Shown here: positions 28,745 to 38,936 of the stretch, one piece after another
Position numbering within the stretch: the first letter of the stretch is position 1
Layout: each line of letters opens with the position of its first letter
From: Mariniblastus sp.
GTDB taxonomy: Bacteria > Planctomycetota > Planctomycetia > Pirellulales > Pirellulaceae
NCBI GenBank assembly: GCA_014237975.1
Contig: JABACA010000007.1
Coordinates: 1 to 64,000 of the forward strand
DNA: 64,000 bases
Reading direction: 5' to 3'
Position numbers and translations under genes: made by a program
Notes under the pieces: model-generated
What the model was told of the DNA's origin: nothing
Seen by the model: the letters and a program-made list of their open reading frames with translations, nothing else
The model's database searches: none

Positions 28745-29671
28745 ATGCGACACGTCCTTTCCCTGTTTGATTTGAGCTCCGATGAAATTCGACGCGTTCT
28801 GGAAATTGCGTCGGAGTTGAAACAGCGGTTTGTCGAAGGTATCAGGCCACCTTGCCTGGACCGACAGGTACTGGGTCTGTTGTTTGAAAAACCATCCATG
28901 AGAACCCGGGTGAGTTTTGAGACGTTGATTCGTCATGCGGGAGGCTCCAGCTTGTTTCTCGGTTCTGACGTGGGTTGGGGAACCCGGGAACCGATACAGG
29001 ATTTCATTCCGATCATGACCAGCTACCTGGACTGCCTGGTCATTCGAGCCAAGCGGCACGAGGAGGTGGTCGCGGCCTCGCATTACAGTCGTTGCCCCAT
29101 CATCAATGGGCTGACGGACTACTGCCATCCCTGCCAAGCGCTGGCTGATATACTGACCATTCATGAATTGCTGGGGTCACTGGAAAATGCCAAGGTGACT
29201 TACGTCGGTGACGCCAACAACGTTGCATTCAGCCTGGCACTGGCCTGTAACCGGTTGGGCGTACCGCTGACCATTGCTGCGCCGACTCAATACCAGTTCA
29301 ATGAAGAAACCATCGACCAACTCAACGCGGTTGCCGGAGATACGTTCATCCAACAGACAACCGATCTGCATGCCGCGGTGGATGGCTCGAATATCATCTA
29401 CACAGACGTCTGGACCAGCATGGGACAGGAATCCGAATCCAAGCAACGGATTCGCGATCTTGCCGACTACCAGGTGAATACCGAATTGATGTCGCGGGCC
29501 GCCGTGGGAGCACGATTTCTGCATTGCCTGCCTGCACGACGTGGCGAGGAAGTTGCCGGGGATGTCATCGATAGTCGCGCCAGTGCCGTCATCCAGCAAG
29601 CGGAGAACCGATTGCACGCGCAAAAAGGCTTAGTCGTCTGGTTGCTGACTGAAGCCAATGGAAATCATTAA
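28745..29671 (+). CDS. argF: Ornithine carbamoyltransferase
   Basis: LLFEKPSMRTRVSFE, HPCQALADILT, VTYVGDANNVAFSL, FLHCLPARRGEEV. Confidence 0.95.
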   Translation: MRHVLSLFDLSSDEIRRVLEIASELKQRFVEGIRPPCLDRQVLGLLFEKPSMRTRVSFETLIRHAGGSSLFLGSDVGWGTREPIQDFIPIMTSYLDCLVIRAKRHEEVVAASHYSRCPIINGLTDYCHPCQALADILTIHELLGSLENAKVTYVGDANNVAFSLALACNRLGVPLTIAAPTQYQFNEETIDQLNAVAGDTFIQQTTDLHAAVDGSNIIYTDVWTSMGQESESKQRIRDLADYQVNTELMSRAAVGARFLHCLPARRGEEVAGDVIDSRASAVIQQAENRLHAQKGLVVWLLTEANGNH

Positions 29672-29728
29672 TCCCCGGTCCATCGTTTGGCCGTGTAACG
29701 TACTTTCAAAACCCATTACCCTGGTCCA

Positions 29729-30445
29729 ATGAAACGTAAAAACAACGAACTCCGCCCTGTAAAAATCAAACGCAAATTCACCTCAAAAACACCGGGAAGT
29801 GTCCTGTATCAATGTGGTGCAACGGTAGTCCTTTGCACGGCAAGTATTGACGACCATTTGCCGCCGTGGATGGCCGACTCGGAAAAAGGTTGGATCACGG
29901 CTGAATACAACATGTTACCTGGAAGTACGAGTCCTCGAAAAAAGCGTGACCGAAACAAGGTCGATGGTCGAACGACTGAAATTCAAAGATTGATTGGACG
30001 AAGTCTGAGGGCCATCACGGATCTACAGGCCCTGGGACCAAGACAAGTCACTGTCGATTGCGACGTGTTACAGGCCGATGGTGGCACACGGACTGCCAGT
30101 ATTACAGCGGCAACCATTGCATTGATCGATGCGATTCACTCCATCCGCAAATCACTACCCGACTCGACCATTTACCCGCTACGGGACAGTCTGGCCGCCA
30201 TCAGCACAGGCATCCTCGGTGGAAAGGCCGTTCTGGATCTTGATTACGAAATGGACTTCGCTGCGGATGTCGATATGAATGTTGTGATGACGGGGAAGGG
30301 GCGTTTCGTTGAAGTGCAGGGAACTGGCGAAGAGGCTACCTTTAGTGAAAAAGAGCTACAGGCACTGCTAAAGCTGGCCAAACACGGGATCCAGCAACTG
30401 ACCCAGGTGCAAAAAACCGCGTTAGGCAGAAATTGGCCGTTTTGA
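29729..30445 (+). CDS. rph: Ribonuclease PH
   Basis: GSVLYQCGATVVLCTASIDDHLPPWM, EYNMLPGSTSPRKKRDRNKVDGRTTEIQRLIGRSLRA, VDCDVLQADGGTRTASI. Confidence 0.95.
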   Translation: MKRKNNELRPVKIKRKFTSKTPGSVLYQCGATVVLCTASIDDHLPPWMADSEKGWITAEYNMLPGSTSPRKKRDRNKVDGRTTEIQRLIGRSLRAITDLQALGPRQVTVDCDVLQADGGTRTASITAATIALIDAIHSIRKSLPDSTIYPLRDSLAAISTGILGGKAVLDLDYEMDFAADVDMNVVMTGKGRFVEVQGTGEEATFSEKELQALLKLAKHGIQQLTQVQKTALGRNWPF

Positions 30446-30482
30446 CGCTTTCCTGACGGAACGAAACATCGACAATGGGTGC

Positions 30483-31823
30483 ATGCCCGAATCGCGTCAT
30501 CGTATCCTGTTTGCTACCGACATCCCGTTTTGGAGGATGTCCGATGGTGCGCACCAGAGAATTGCTTCTCTGTATCGATTTCTCTCCAAAGATCCTTACC
30601 TTGGCAAAGTTTTTTTTCTTGGTTCGCTCGATGCGAAATCCATTGATTTGGCTCGTTCCTGCGACGTTGATTACCAGGCGTTTACATCGGACCACCCACC
30701 CGAGAACCTTGCCAGTCGTATTCAATGGTATGCCGATGCAACGTTGAACCAGGCACGAAAATGGCTGTCACGAAAATCCAGTCCACTACCGATCGCCGAG
30801 GGCCCTCGTTCCTTGAAACTGGAGGACTTTCGTTGGCCCTGGGCCATTCAACGTTTTCGCGAAGTGGTCAATCAGTTCAAGCCGGACACGATTGTTTTTG
30901 AATACATCAAGATGGGCTACCTGCTGGAAGCACTATCCAAACAGCAACGCCAACAGATCAATTGCGTGGTTGACACGCACGACATCATTCATCGTCGAGC
31001 CGAACAGTTTTTTTCGAATGGATTTCCGCATTGGTTGATGATTGATCGCGAACAGGAATCGAAGGTTCTTAATCAATTCGACCTGGTCATGGCGATTCAA
31101 GATCAGGAAGCACGTGAATTTCGGGAGATGGCACCGGAAACAGAAACCATTACCGTAGGGCATGCCGTTGAATTGGACGGGACTCCGCTTGCCAGCCCGC
31201 AGAAAAGTGTCGACGCTCCGCTGAATCAACTGCGGATCGGCTACATTGGATCAAAGAATTTTTCAAACTGGTCGGCCATCCGGAAGTTCCTGCAAACGGC
31301 TTGGCCAAACGTCCAGAAAAAAAACAGGGACTTCTGTCAGTTACTGATTGCGGGCGGGATCTGTGATTGGATTCAAAGCCAACCGGATACGGATGCGGAC
31401 GATCCTCAGATGATCACAGCGCAACACTTGCAAGGTGTCCAGCTGTTGGGGCATGTTAGAACGATCGATGACTTCTATGACCAGATCGACGTCCTGATCA
31501 ATCCGGTCGAATTTGGAACCGGATTAAAGATCAAGAATGCCGAGGCATTAAGCTTCGGGAAGCTACTGATCACGACAACGCAAGGTTTTGACGGAATGCC
31601 TCAGTCGACCCGCTTGGCATGTAAAGTGGTCAACTCGGTGGACGAAATGGGAGACGCCATCAATTCTCTGACCAACGACACCAGCTCAATCCGCTCCATG
31701 CAATCGTTGGCCGCTCAATTGGCACAAACTGAGTTTTCTCCTGAGTTTGCGTATTCCGAATTATCCGAATGGATTGATCGATCCAACCGGAACCGTCCGG
31801 CTAGATTTACGGGCGATAATTGA
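30483..31823 (+). CDS. Glycosyltransferase family 4-like protein
   Basis: N-terminal DIPFWRMSDGAHQRIASLYRFL; C-terminal DDFYDQIDVLINPVEFGTGLKIKNAEALSFGKLLITTTQGFDGM. Confidence 0.85.
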   Translation: MPESRHRILFATDIPFWRMSDGAHQRIASLYRFLSKDPYLGKVFFLGSLDAKSIDLARSCDVDYQAFTSDHPPENLASRIQWYADATLNQARKWLSRKSSPLPIAEGPRSLKLEDFRWPWAIQRFREVVNQFKPDTIVFEYIKMGYLLEALSKQQRQQINCVVDTHDIIHRRAEQFFSNGFPHWLMIDREQESKVLNQFDLVMAIQDQEAREFREMAPETETITVGHAVELDGTPLASPQKSVDAPLNQLRIGYIGSKNFSNWSAIRKFLQTAWPNVQKKNRDFCQLLIAGGICDWIQSQPDTDADDPQMITAQHLQGVQLLGHVRTIDDFYDQIDVLINPVEFGTGLKIKNAEALSFGKLLITTTQGFDGMPQSTRLACKVVNSVDEMGDAINSLTNDTSSIRSMQSLAAQLAQTEFSPEFAYSELSEWIDRSNRNRPARFTGDN

Positions 31824-31976
31824 CGCAAAGCTTGCAGATTGGCTAATTCAGGGCTATTTTTTCAAAAGTAATTTTCGCCACAACCCGCCCTGCTTTCTAA
31901 AATATAAAAGTCTGCCGGCCACGTTATCGGCACCCCCCCCACCTTGGGTGATCTCTGCTACAGGCTCAAATACACC

Positions 31977-32909
31977 ATGACATCAAAAAATCACAGTCGT
32001 CGAGTTGGATTCACATTAGTTGAGCTGTTGGTCGTTATCGCGATCATCGGCATTCTGATTGGAATGTTGTTGCCCGCCGTGCAAATGGTACGGGAATCAG
32101 CTCGTCGCGTTACGTGTACCAACAACATGAAACAGCTTGGATTGGCGATCCAGAATTACGAAGGCATAAAAGAACAGATCCCACCCGCCCGGGCCCGCGA
32201 CGGATTTTTGACGTGGCCCGTCTATCTGATGCCCTACCTGGAATTACAGAATCTCCACGACCGACTGGAGCTGGATAGACCATATGTCGACCAAGATCCG
32301 GAAATTCTCAAAATCGGAATGGCCATGATGACATGTCCCTCCCGACGGTCCGGCACCAATATCAGCTTGAGCGAAGCCAACGGCGATCCAGTGGGAGCTG
32401 TGGGTGACTACGCTGGAAATGCCGGAACTTCCGAGTTCTTCCCTTACGACGACTGGGCCAATTTCGATGTACCCGTCGATGGAGTAATCAACTCGGGCTA
32501 TGCCAAATTCAATCCGATCCAGGGTGGCAGGTTGATGCGAGGCGAGAAAAGTCGTTACAAATTCCGTGACGTTTCCGATGGACTTAGCAGTACTATTTTT
32601 CTCGGTGAGAAAGCGGTCAATGATCAATACCAACAGCAACCGGGAGGTTGGGGTGACGGCTGCATTTACAATGGAAACGAACCGGGAACCTTTATGCGAT
32701 TGGGCGGTTATGGGTTCCTGTTGGCGAGTACCAGCCACTTCGGAGCTCCCGGTCCAGGTGCCATCCCGATTTTTGGAAGCTCTCATAACCAGGTCGTCAA
32801 CTTCGTATTTGGGGATGGACACGTAGCTAACCTGTCCATCTCAACCGACGAAGAGACACTGCGTCGATTATGCTCGCGCAAAGACGGAATGGTCGTCGAG
32901 GTCGACTAG
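31977..32909 (+). CDS. DUF1559 domain prepilin-like protein
   Basis: [55 protein letters not shown]-terminal FVFGDGHV. Confidence 0.93.
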   Translation: MTSKNHSRRVGFTLVELLVVIAIIGILIGMLLPAVQMVRESARRVTCTNNMKQLGLAIQNYEGIKEQIPPARARDGFLTWPVYLMPYLELQNLHDRLELDRPYVDQDPEILKIGMAMMTCPSRRSGTNISLSEANGDPVGAVGDYAGNAGTSEFFPYDDWANFDVPVDGVINSGYAKFNPIQGGRLMRGEKSRYKFRDVSDGLSSTIFLGEKAVNDQYQQQPGGWGDGCIYNGNEPGTFMRLGGYGFLLASTSHFGAPGPGAIPIFGSSHNQVVNFVFGDGHVANLSISTDEETLRRLCSRKDGMVVEVD

Positions 32910-32978
32910 AAAAGCGCGTTCACACTTCATCCGTTTGGCCGGCGATGCCTCAATAACCAGATAGGTTCGTTTAATATC

Positions 32979-34337
32979 ATGTCGCAGCGAGTCTTTTTTG
33001 CCGGGTCCAGGGAAGAAGTAGGCCATCATGCTGCGCCTTTGACCGATCGCATGGATGTCGCACTGGCCAACCCTGCCGAAATTCTGACCGCAGCCAAGCC
33101 GGGCGACTTGGTTGTTTTCTATTCTGAGCATTTCGATCGTTTCCGGGACGCTTGCCGCAAGTTACGCGAAAACAACGTGGCGACGCTATACATGGTGGAT
33201 GGAATCCTGGAGTGGAGAAACGCCTGGGAGAATCGGACGGATGAACCGGCCTGTCCCTACACGATGCGGCCCGTCCTGTCACACAAGATCGCTTGCATTG
33301 GAGCCTCTCAAGCCAGGGTGATTGCGAGCTGGGGCAATGCTGAAAAAGTAGAGATTGTGGGAATCCCACGTCTGGAAGCAATGCGACAAATGAAGAAGTC
33401 ATCCCCGGACAACCGTTGCTTCCGGTTGTTGATCATGACTGCCAAGTGCCCAGCCTTTACCGAGCAACATCGGCAGCAGGTGATTCAGAGCCTGCAAGAT
33501 CTTAAACAGTGGATCGCCCAAAGCCCAACCCTGGCTGGCAAACGTATCGAGGTCTGTTGGCGATTGACCGATGATCTGGACCAGGTGATCGACGTACCCA
33601 ATGAGCTAAACGATCTGTCTGGTGCTGAACTGTCAGGCGTTCTATCACACGTAGACGCCGTTATCTCAACACCTTCGACAGCGGCCCTCGAGTCCCAGGT
33701 TCTGGACATTCCGACGGCGATCCTGGACTACACCAATTCTCCCAAGTACGTCACATCCGCCTGGGAAATTTCAGCCGCCCAACACATCGAACAGACCTTG
33801 CATGAGCTGGCGAATCCAACGGAAGCGAAGCTGGTCTTGCAGAGATTTTTGTTGCAAGATGCTCTTCACCTGGAAACCTCGGCCACAGATCGCTTGTCGG
33901 ACTTGATTCAGTCCATGCTGGAAATCAGCCAAAACTGCCTTGAGCAATCACAGGACCTACAATTCCCCAGTCAGATGCTACCTCCCCCGAGTTATATTTT
34001 GGCATCTTCCATTGGATTTGAACACCAAAACGTGTTTAGCGATCGACCGGAGTTTTCCCAATCAAACCTTACCGCGATCCAGGCAGAATTGGCCCATGCC
34101 CGACGAGAGATTGAACATCTGCATCGGGAAATCGGGCAACTGGAGGCGGAACTAAGACAAGCCCACGAGATTTTCGAGCAGATCCAGAACCATCCTATTG
34201 CAGGCCCCGTAATTCGGACACGGGAAAAATTACTGGGCTTACTTTCAGGTCTGAAAAAAACGAACCCCTCCAAAGAATGTAAACAACCTGTTGATTCAAA
34301 ATCCAAACACACACACCAACCTAACGCGCCACTGTGA
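32979..34337 (+). CDS. Unassigned GT-like protein with C-terminal coiled coil (paralogue of 15416-16726)
   Basis: VDGILEWRNAWE, HKIACIGASQARVIASWGN, VCWRLTDDLDQVIDVP, DAVISTPSTAALESQVLDIPTAILDYTNSPKYVTSAW; C-terminal heptads HARREIEHLHREIGQLEAELRQAHEIF. Confidence 0.7.
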   Translation: MSQRVFFAGSREEVGHHAAPLTDRMDVALANPAEILTAAKPGDLVVFYSEHFDRFRDACRKLRENNVATLYMVDGILEWRNAWENRTDEPACPYTMRPVLSHKIACIGASQARVIASWGNAEKVEIVGIPRLEAMRQMKKSSPDNRCFRLLIMTAKCPAFTEQHRQQVIQSLQDLKQWIAQSPTLAGKRIEVCWRLTDDLDQVIDVPNELNDLSGAELSGVLSHVDAVISTPSTAALESQVLDIPTAILDYTNSPKYVTSAWEISAAQHIEQTLHELANPTEAKLVLQRFLLQDALHLETSATDRLSDLIQSMLEISQNCLEQSQDLQFPSQMLPPPSYILASSIGFEHQNVFSDRPEFSQSNLTAIQAELAHARREIEHLHREIGQLEAELRQAHEIFEQIQNHPIAGPVIRTREKLLGLLSGLKKTNPSKECKQPVDSKSKHTHQPNAPL

Positions 34338-36307
34338 TCCAAAAAACCACTTATCAACGCACCCGGCTGACATCGGAATTTCTGTCCGAACCAGTGGTGC
34401 TATGCGCGGCGGATGACAATTACGCAAAACCATTGGCCGTTACATTACAATCTGCGGCCGAGTCTTTACGGCCTGGAAATTCGTTGCAAGTCATCGTTCT
34501 GGATGGGGGGATTCAACCAGGCAGTTGGCAAATGATGAAGGAATCTTTGGCGTCGCTTCCCATCGAATTGAACAGGCTCCGCCCTGACCCCCGGGTGGTG
34601 GATGGCCTGATGACATCGCATCACGTTACAAGAACTGCCTATTTCCGACTGCTGGCAGGCAAACTTCTCCCGGAATCAATTGATCGTGTCATCTACCTGG
34701 ATTCCGATTTGCTGGTTCGCGACGACCTCACTATCCTCTGGGAAATGGAGCTGGGAGATCACTATTGTCTTGCTGTTCCGGACATTGCCTGCCCCCACAT
34801 CGACGTGCGGGAAGCTGATTGTAATTTTCGAAAATCAAGTCCGTATCTGGCCGCCATTTCTCCGGTTGGTAATTGGAGAGAGTTGAAACTGAACGGTTCA
34901 GATCGGTATTTCAACAGTGGCGTCATGGTATTGAACATCGAGCGTTGGCGGCGCGAGTCGATCGAAAGGCAGCTGATCCAATGCCTAAAAGACAACCGCA
35001 AACATGTTTGGTGTTGGGATCAATATGCATTGAATGTCGTCTTTGCCGGACAATGGCAACCCATCCCCGCCCGCTGGAACCAGGGTGCCCACCTTTTTGA
35101 ATACCCAGATGAAACCCACAGCCCAATCGATCGCCGGGAATTCGTCGAAGCCCGTGACAATCCTGGCATCATCCACTACACCACCGAATGGAAGCCGTGG
35201 CATTATTACAATCATCACCCCCGGCGAGATCTGTTTTTTGAGCAGTTGGACAAAACGGCCTGGGCTGGATGGCGACCCGACCGTCCTCCGTTCCGGTTGT
35301 CGGACAGCTGGAATCGGTTGGCAGTCAATGTGATCAAGTCAACGACGACGACCGTTCGCAAGATCCAGGCGATTAGCGCCGCTAATGACACGGCTCCGAA
35401 ACCCGTTTCTCCATCGGCCCAGCCAATCACCACCAACCTGGAAATCCAGCCACTGGTGACGCTGTTTGCAATTCCCAAACCGTTTGAGGGTCAAACGGGA
35501 ATCATCCAAAAAAATGCAATCCGAAGCTGGCTAAGCCTCGAACCCGTCGTCGAAGTACTGTTGCTTGGCGACGATCCTGGAGTTGCCGAGACGGCTCAGG
35601 AGCTGGGTGTGAGACACATACCGATGTTGGCTACCAATGAACTGGGCACGCCATTGATAGGCTCCGCGTTTAAAATCGCAGACCAGCAGAGCCAATCACC
35701 GATGTTGATGTACAGCAATTGCGATATCATTTTCTTGGATGATTTGATTTCCACATTTGAACAATTGGCGTCCCAAAACCGCTTTGCCGAATATCTTGGC
35801 ATCGGCCGACGCACCGACTTACAGGTAGACGAACTTATTGACTTTGAGGACCGGCCGTCTGTCGAACAGTTGGAATTTCGCAACAAGAAAGAGGGAACAC
35901 CTGCGCCCGTGGTCTGCAAGGACTACTTTATTTTCCCCAAGGGTCTGTTTTCGGACATCCCTGAGTTTGCAGTGGGTCGTGGCAATTGGGACAACTGGAT
36001 GGTGCACTCCGCCAAGAACAGAGATATTCCGGTAATCAACCTCAGCCAGAGCGTTCGCGCAATTCATCAACAACATGATTACTCGCACACAAAACAAAGC
36101 CGCCGAGAATGTTACGCGACTGGAATTGAGGCTCGAAAAAACCAGCAACTAGGGGGGGGTAGACACTTGATCACCGGTTGCACCAGTACCTGGTTCCTCA
36201 ATGAAAAGGGGCTTCGGCCGGCACGGCGCGGTTTTACCAGTCGTGAGTTTTGGTTCGATTTCCCACGGTTTGTACATTTAATGGCACGCCTGGTCTGGCC
36301 AAACTAG
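34334..36307 (+). CDS. Glycosyltransferase family 8 fused to a second GT-A-like domain
   Basis: GT8: VLCAADDNYAKPLAVTLQSA, RVIYLDSDLLVRDDLTILWEM, YFNSGVMVLNIERWR. C-terminal domain: MLMYSNCDIIFLDDLIST. GTG start overlaps the upstream stop (GTGA). Confidence 0.85.
   Translation: MIQKTTYQRTRLTSEFLSEPVVLCAADDNYAKPLAVTLQSAAESLRPGNSLQVIVLDGGIQPGSWQMMKESLASLPIELNRLRPDPRVVDGLMTSHHVTRTAYFRLLAGKLLPESIDRVIYLDSDLLVRDDLTILWEMELGDHYCLAVPDIACPHIDVREADCNFRKSSPYLAAISPVGNWRELKLNGSDRYFNSGVMVLNIERWRRESIERQLIQCLKDNRKHVWCWDQYALNVVFAGQWQPIPARWNQGAHLFEYPDETHSPIDRREFVEARDNPGIIHYTTEWKPWHYYNHHPRRDLFFEQLDKTAWAGWRPDRPPFRLSDSWNRLAVNVIKSTTTTVRKIQAISAANDTAPKPVSPSAQPITTNLEIQPLVTLFAIPKPFEGQTGIIQKNAIRSWLSLEPVVEVLLLGDDPGVAETAQELGVRHIPMLATNELGTPLIGSAFKIADQQSQSPMLMYSNCDIIFLDDLISTFEQLASQNRFAEYLGIGRRTDLQVDELIDFEDRPSVEQLEFRNKKEGTPAPVVCKDYFIFPKGLFSDIPEFAVGRGNWDNWMVHSAKNRDIPVINLSQSVRAIHQQHDYSHTKQSRRECYATGIEARKNQQLGGGRHLITGCTSTWFLNEKGLRPARRGFTSREFWFDFPRFVHLMARLVWPN
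36152..36159 (+). repeat. G8 homopolymer inside glycosyltransferase CDS
   Basis: CTAGGGGGGGGTAGACAC, read in frame as L-G-G-G-R-H. Confidence 0.9.
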
Positions 36308-36471
36308 AAATTATCACCAACCTCGTTGTTTCTTGACCAAACTTGAAACCCTCGATTTACAATAGGGAAGATACAACTCTTGTTTTGCCGATGAAAACCC
36401 TGATTGCTTATCCGATACCCGTGTTAATTCCATCCTGATTTTTCTACCACCAACACCAACGATTTTGCTTC

Positions 36472-37737
36472 ATGTCCATTTACACTGCTATTATTGCTAC
36501 TCTGCTTGTTGGCGCTTCGTTAGTCCACCTTGTCATCGCCTGTTTCTTTCGAACCAAGATGGCGTTGCATGTTCCAGAACCAACGGCCAACGAGGACCGT
36601 GGCCTGGCGTCCATCATGCTGTCCATCCGGGGTTGCGACCCTGGCCTGAAGAACACGTTGATTCAATTACTCAACCAGGACTATGAAAATTACGAAGTCC
36701 ATTTGATCGTCGATCACAAGAGTGATGCCGCCTGGAATTTGGTTCACCAAATCAAGAGTGAATTTGACGTCGACAACCGTTTCAGGATTCATGAAATGCG
36801 CAAGCCGAACAAGACTTGCGGACTTAAATGCAGTTCATTATTGCAAGGCCTGAATAACGTAAGCCATCATTCAAGTTACCTGGTCCTGATTGACGCCGAT
36901 GTAACACCCCATCCAAGTTGGTTGGGACAGTTGATCGCGCCCTTGGGTGACAAGAAAATCGGCGTGGTTACCGGCAACCAGTGGTACGAGCCCGAAACAC
37001 CAACCGCCGGTTCAGTACTCCGCAGTTTATGGAATGCCGGCGCGCTCGTTCCAACAGCGATTCTCAGTAATCCCTGGGCCGGAACATTCGCGATGCGAAT
37101 GGAAGACGTACGACGAGCCAAGTTACAGAAAATCTGGCGGAAGTCCATCGTTGATGATGGCCCCATTCGTCAAGCCCTCCGACCACTCGGACTTTCCATC
37201 TATTTTTCTCCCTCGTTGATCATGGTCAACCGTGATCGCTGTACGTTCAAATACGTCAACCGCTACGTATCCCGCATGTTGACCTGGTCAAGAATGTACG
37301 AAACGACGTTTATCAATACGGTACTGCACGCCATCATTACCTTTGGCCTGCTGGCCGCTTCGTTGGGCATTTTTCTTTTATCGATGTTCACTCAAGATTG
37401 GAACTCGGCGCTGGTGGTTGGCAGTGGACTGTTAACTGGTTTGGTGCTTACCAGTATCTCGTATTTCGTCGTTCGCAACTCGGTTGCCCATTGCATTGGC
37501 ATGCGGGGCGAGACGCTGCAACGATTGTCAATCGGCCGCGTTTTCCGCTACATATTATGGACACCGATGGCCCAGTTGATTTATTGTGTTTCCTGTTTCC
37601 GCGCGGCCCTCACACAGCGGATCCAATGGCGACAGATCACGTATGAACTCAAGGGTAAATCCAAGGTCGAGATGGTTCGTTACCGTCCCTGGATCGCTAC
37701 CGAACCAGAACAGGTTCGATCAGAAGTTTCGATTTAA
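36472..37737 (+). CDS. Glycosyltransferase family 2 (ceramide glucosyltransferase/HpnI-like arrangement)
   Basis: N-terminal TM; SIMLSIRGCDPGLKNTLIQLLNQDYENYEVHLIVD, YLVLIDADVTPHPSWL, several C-terminal TMs. Confidence 0.82.
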   Translation: MSIYTAIIATLLVGASLVHLVIACFFRTKMALHVPEPTANEDRGLASIMLSIRGCDPGLKNTLIQLLNQDYENYEVHLIVDHKSDAAWNLVHQIKSEFDVDNRFRIHEMRKPNKTCGLKCSSLLQGLNNVSHHSSYLVLIDADVTPHPSWLGQLIAPLGDKKIGVVTGNQWYEPETPTAGSVLRSLWNAGALVPTAILSNPWAGTFAMRMEDVRRAKLQKIWRKSIVDDGPIRQALRPLGLSIYFSPSLIMVNRDRCTFKYVNRYVSRMLTWSRMYETTFINTVLHAIITFGLLAASLGIFLLSMFTQDWNSALVVGSGLLTGLVLTSISYFVVRNSVAHCIGMRGETLQRLSIGRVFRYILWTPMAQLIYCVSCFRAALTQRIQWRQITYELKGKSKVEMVRYRPWIATEPEQVRSEVSI

Positions 37738-37928
37738 GTTTCGACGTCGAAGACTTGGCTTCAAGAGCCCATTCTGCAACGACAAACCAGGACCCTCACG
37801 CTTGTCGCCAAAGTCGTTTGCAGATATCAGACCCACTCCGATCGCATTCCAGAGACCCTTGTTCCGGGCCAGCCCATTCGGACAAAAACATGGCGTATTA
37901 AGAACGCCATAGGTCCAGGCTTTACCAT

Positions 37929-38813
37929 TTATTCGAAAAGGACTGTTGGATCGCTGATGCCATAGATAATCAAAGCCGCCACGCCCAACCCACAGCCAAT
38001 CATCGACACGACGGTTAACGCGATACTCGAGAACAGAAACCCCTTCATCGGATGGGGCTGACTCCAGTGGACAATCAAGTAATAGAGCATTAATGGGGAA
38101 AACAGGAACGCAACAATTGCCAGGGCAAGACTGCCGGTATTATTCTTGACCGTCCGACTTGCATTGAACTGAATGACCAAACCTGCAATCCCAACCGCGA
38201 GAAAGGCAATCCCAAACACAACCATCGATGTCCTGATTACAAAAAATGACAAGACAAACGCCAACAAGAAAACGGGAAGAAACAAGAACATTTTGAGCCA
38301 ACCGACTCTCCCAGGCTGTTGTTTTCGGGAACCCACATCCGACAAAATATCATCATCTTCTTTTAAGATAAATTGAGCCAACGGATCTTCTTTGGGTTTG
38401 CTTTTCTTGGGAGCAGCGATCGCTGGATTGATAAACACGGCAGCAAAATCATCTTGCTGCTCTTGTTCCGTGGCCTCCGATTCCTGGATTTCGATGTCGG
38501 ACGTTGCAAACCCGGGATCCTCAACCACGTGATTGGCCAATGGATCGGCTGGGGAAATCGGCCCGCCAGCAAACAGATCGGGTCGCGGTTGAAATGGACC
38601 GTCGATACCCAGTTTTGCCATGTCGGCTCGTTGCTGCGGACTCAGCGGGTTGGCGACCACCGCCTTACCGGCGGATTTGTCGGGCAGCGATTTCCTGGGC
38701 TGGCCCACTTGGAACCGCGTGCTGCATGCCTTGCATTGGACCGGCTTGCCAATCAGCTGATCGGGCAAGTTGTATTTAGCTTTGCATTTAGGACAGGCAA
38801 CAACGGCGGGCAT
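37929..38813 (-). CDS. MJ0042-type zinc-ribbon membrane protein
   Basis: MPAVVACPKCKAKYNLPDQLIGKPVQCKACSTRFQVG then hydrophilic linker and about 4 TM helices. Confidence 0.8.
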   Translation of the reverse strand: MPAVVACPKCKAKYNLPDQLIGKPVQCKACSTRFQVGQPRKSLPDKSAGKAVVANPLSPQQRADMAKLGIDGPFQPRPDLFAGGPISPADPLANHVVEDPGFATSDIEIQESEATEQEQQDDFAAVFINPAIAAPKKSKPKEDPLAQFILKEDDDILSDVGSRKQQPGRVGWLKMFLFLPVFLLAFVLSFFVIRTSMVVFGIAFLAVGIAGLVIQFNASRTVKNNTGSLALAIVAFLFSPLMLYYLIVHWSQPHPMKGFLFSSIALTVVSMIGCGLGVAALIIYGISDPTVLFE

Positions 38814-38936
38814 CTGTGCTTACTCCAATTTTCCAACCCAGGGCAATAATAAAACTAATCTCTTATTGTACCTCGCAACAGACAATACCGCAGATGTTTG
38901 CAATTGCAACCTTGAATGATTGGGCAGAAATATTAA

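Noticed and set aside
36333-36363. TTGACC...TACAAT promoter-like pair before the GT2 gene
   Set aside because: 19-nt spacer and imperfect boxes; too weak without transcript data.
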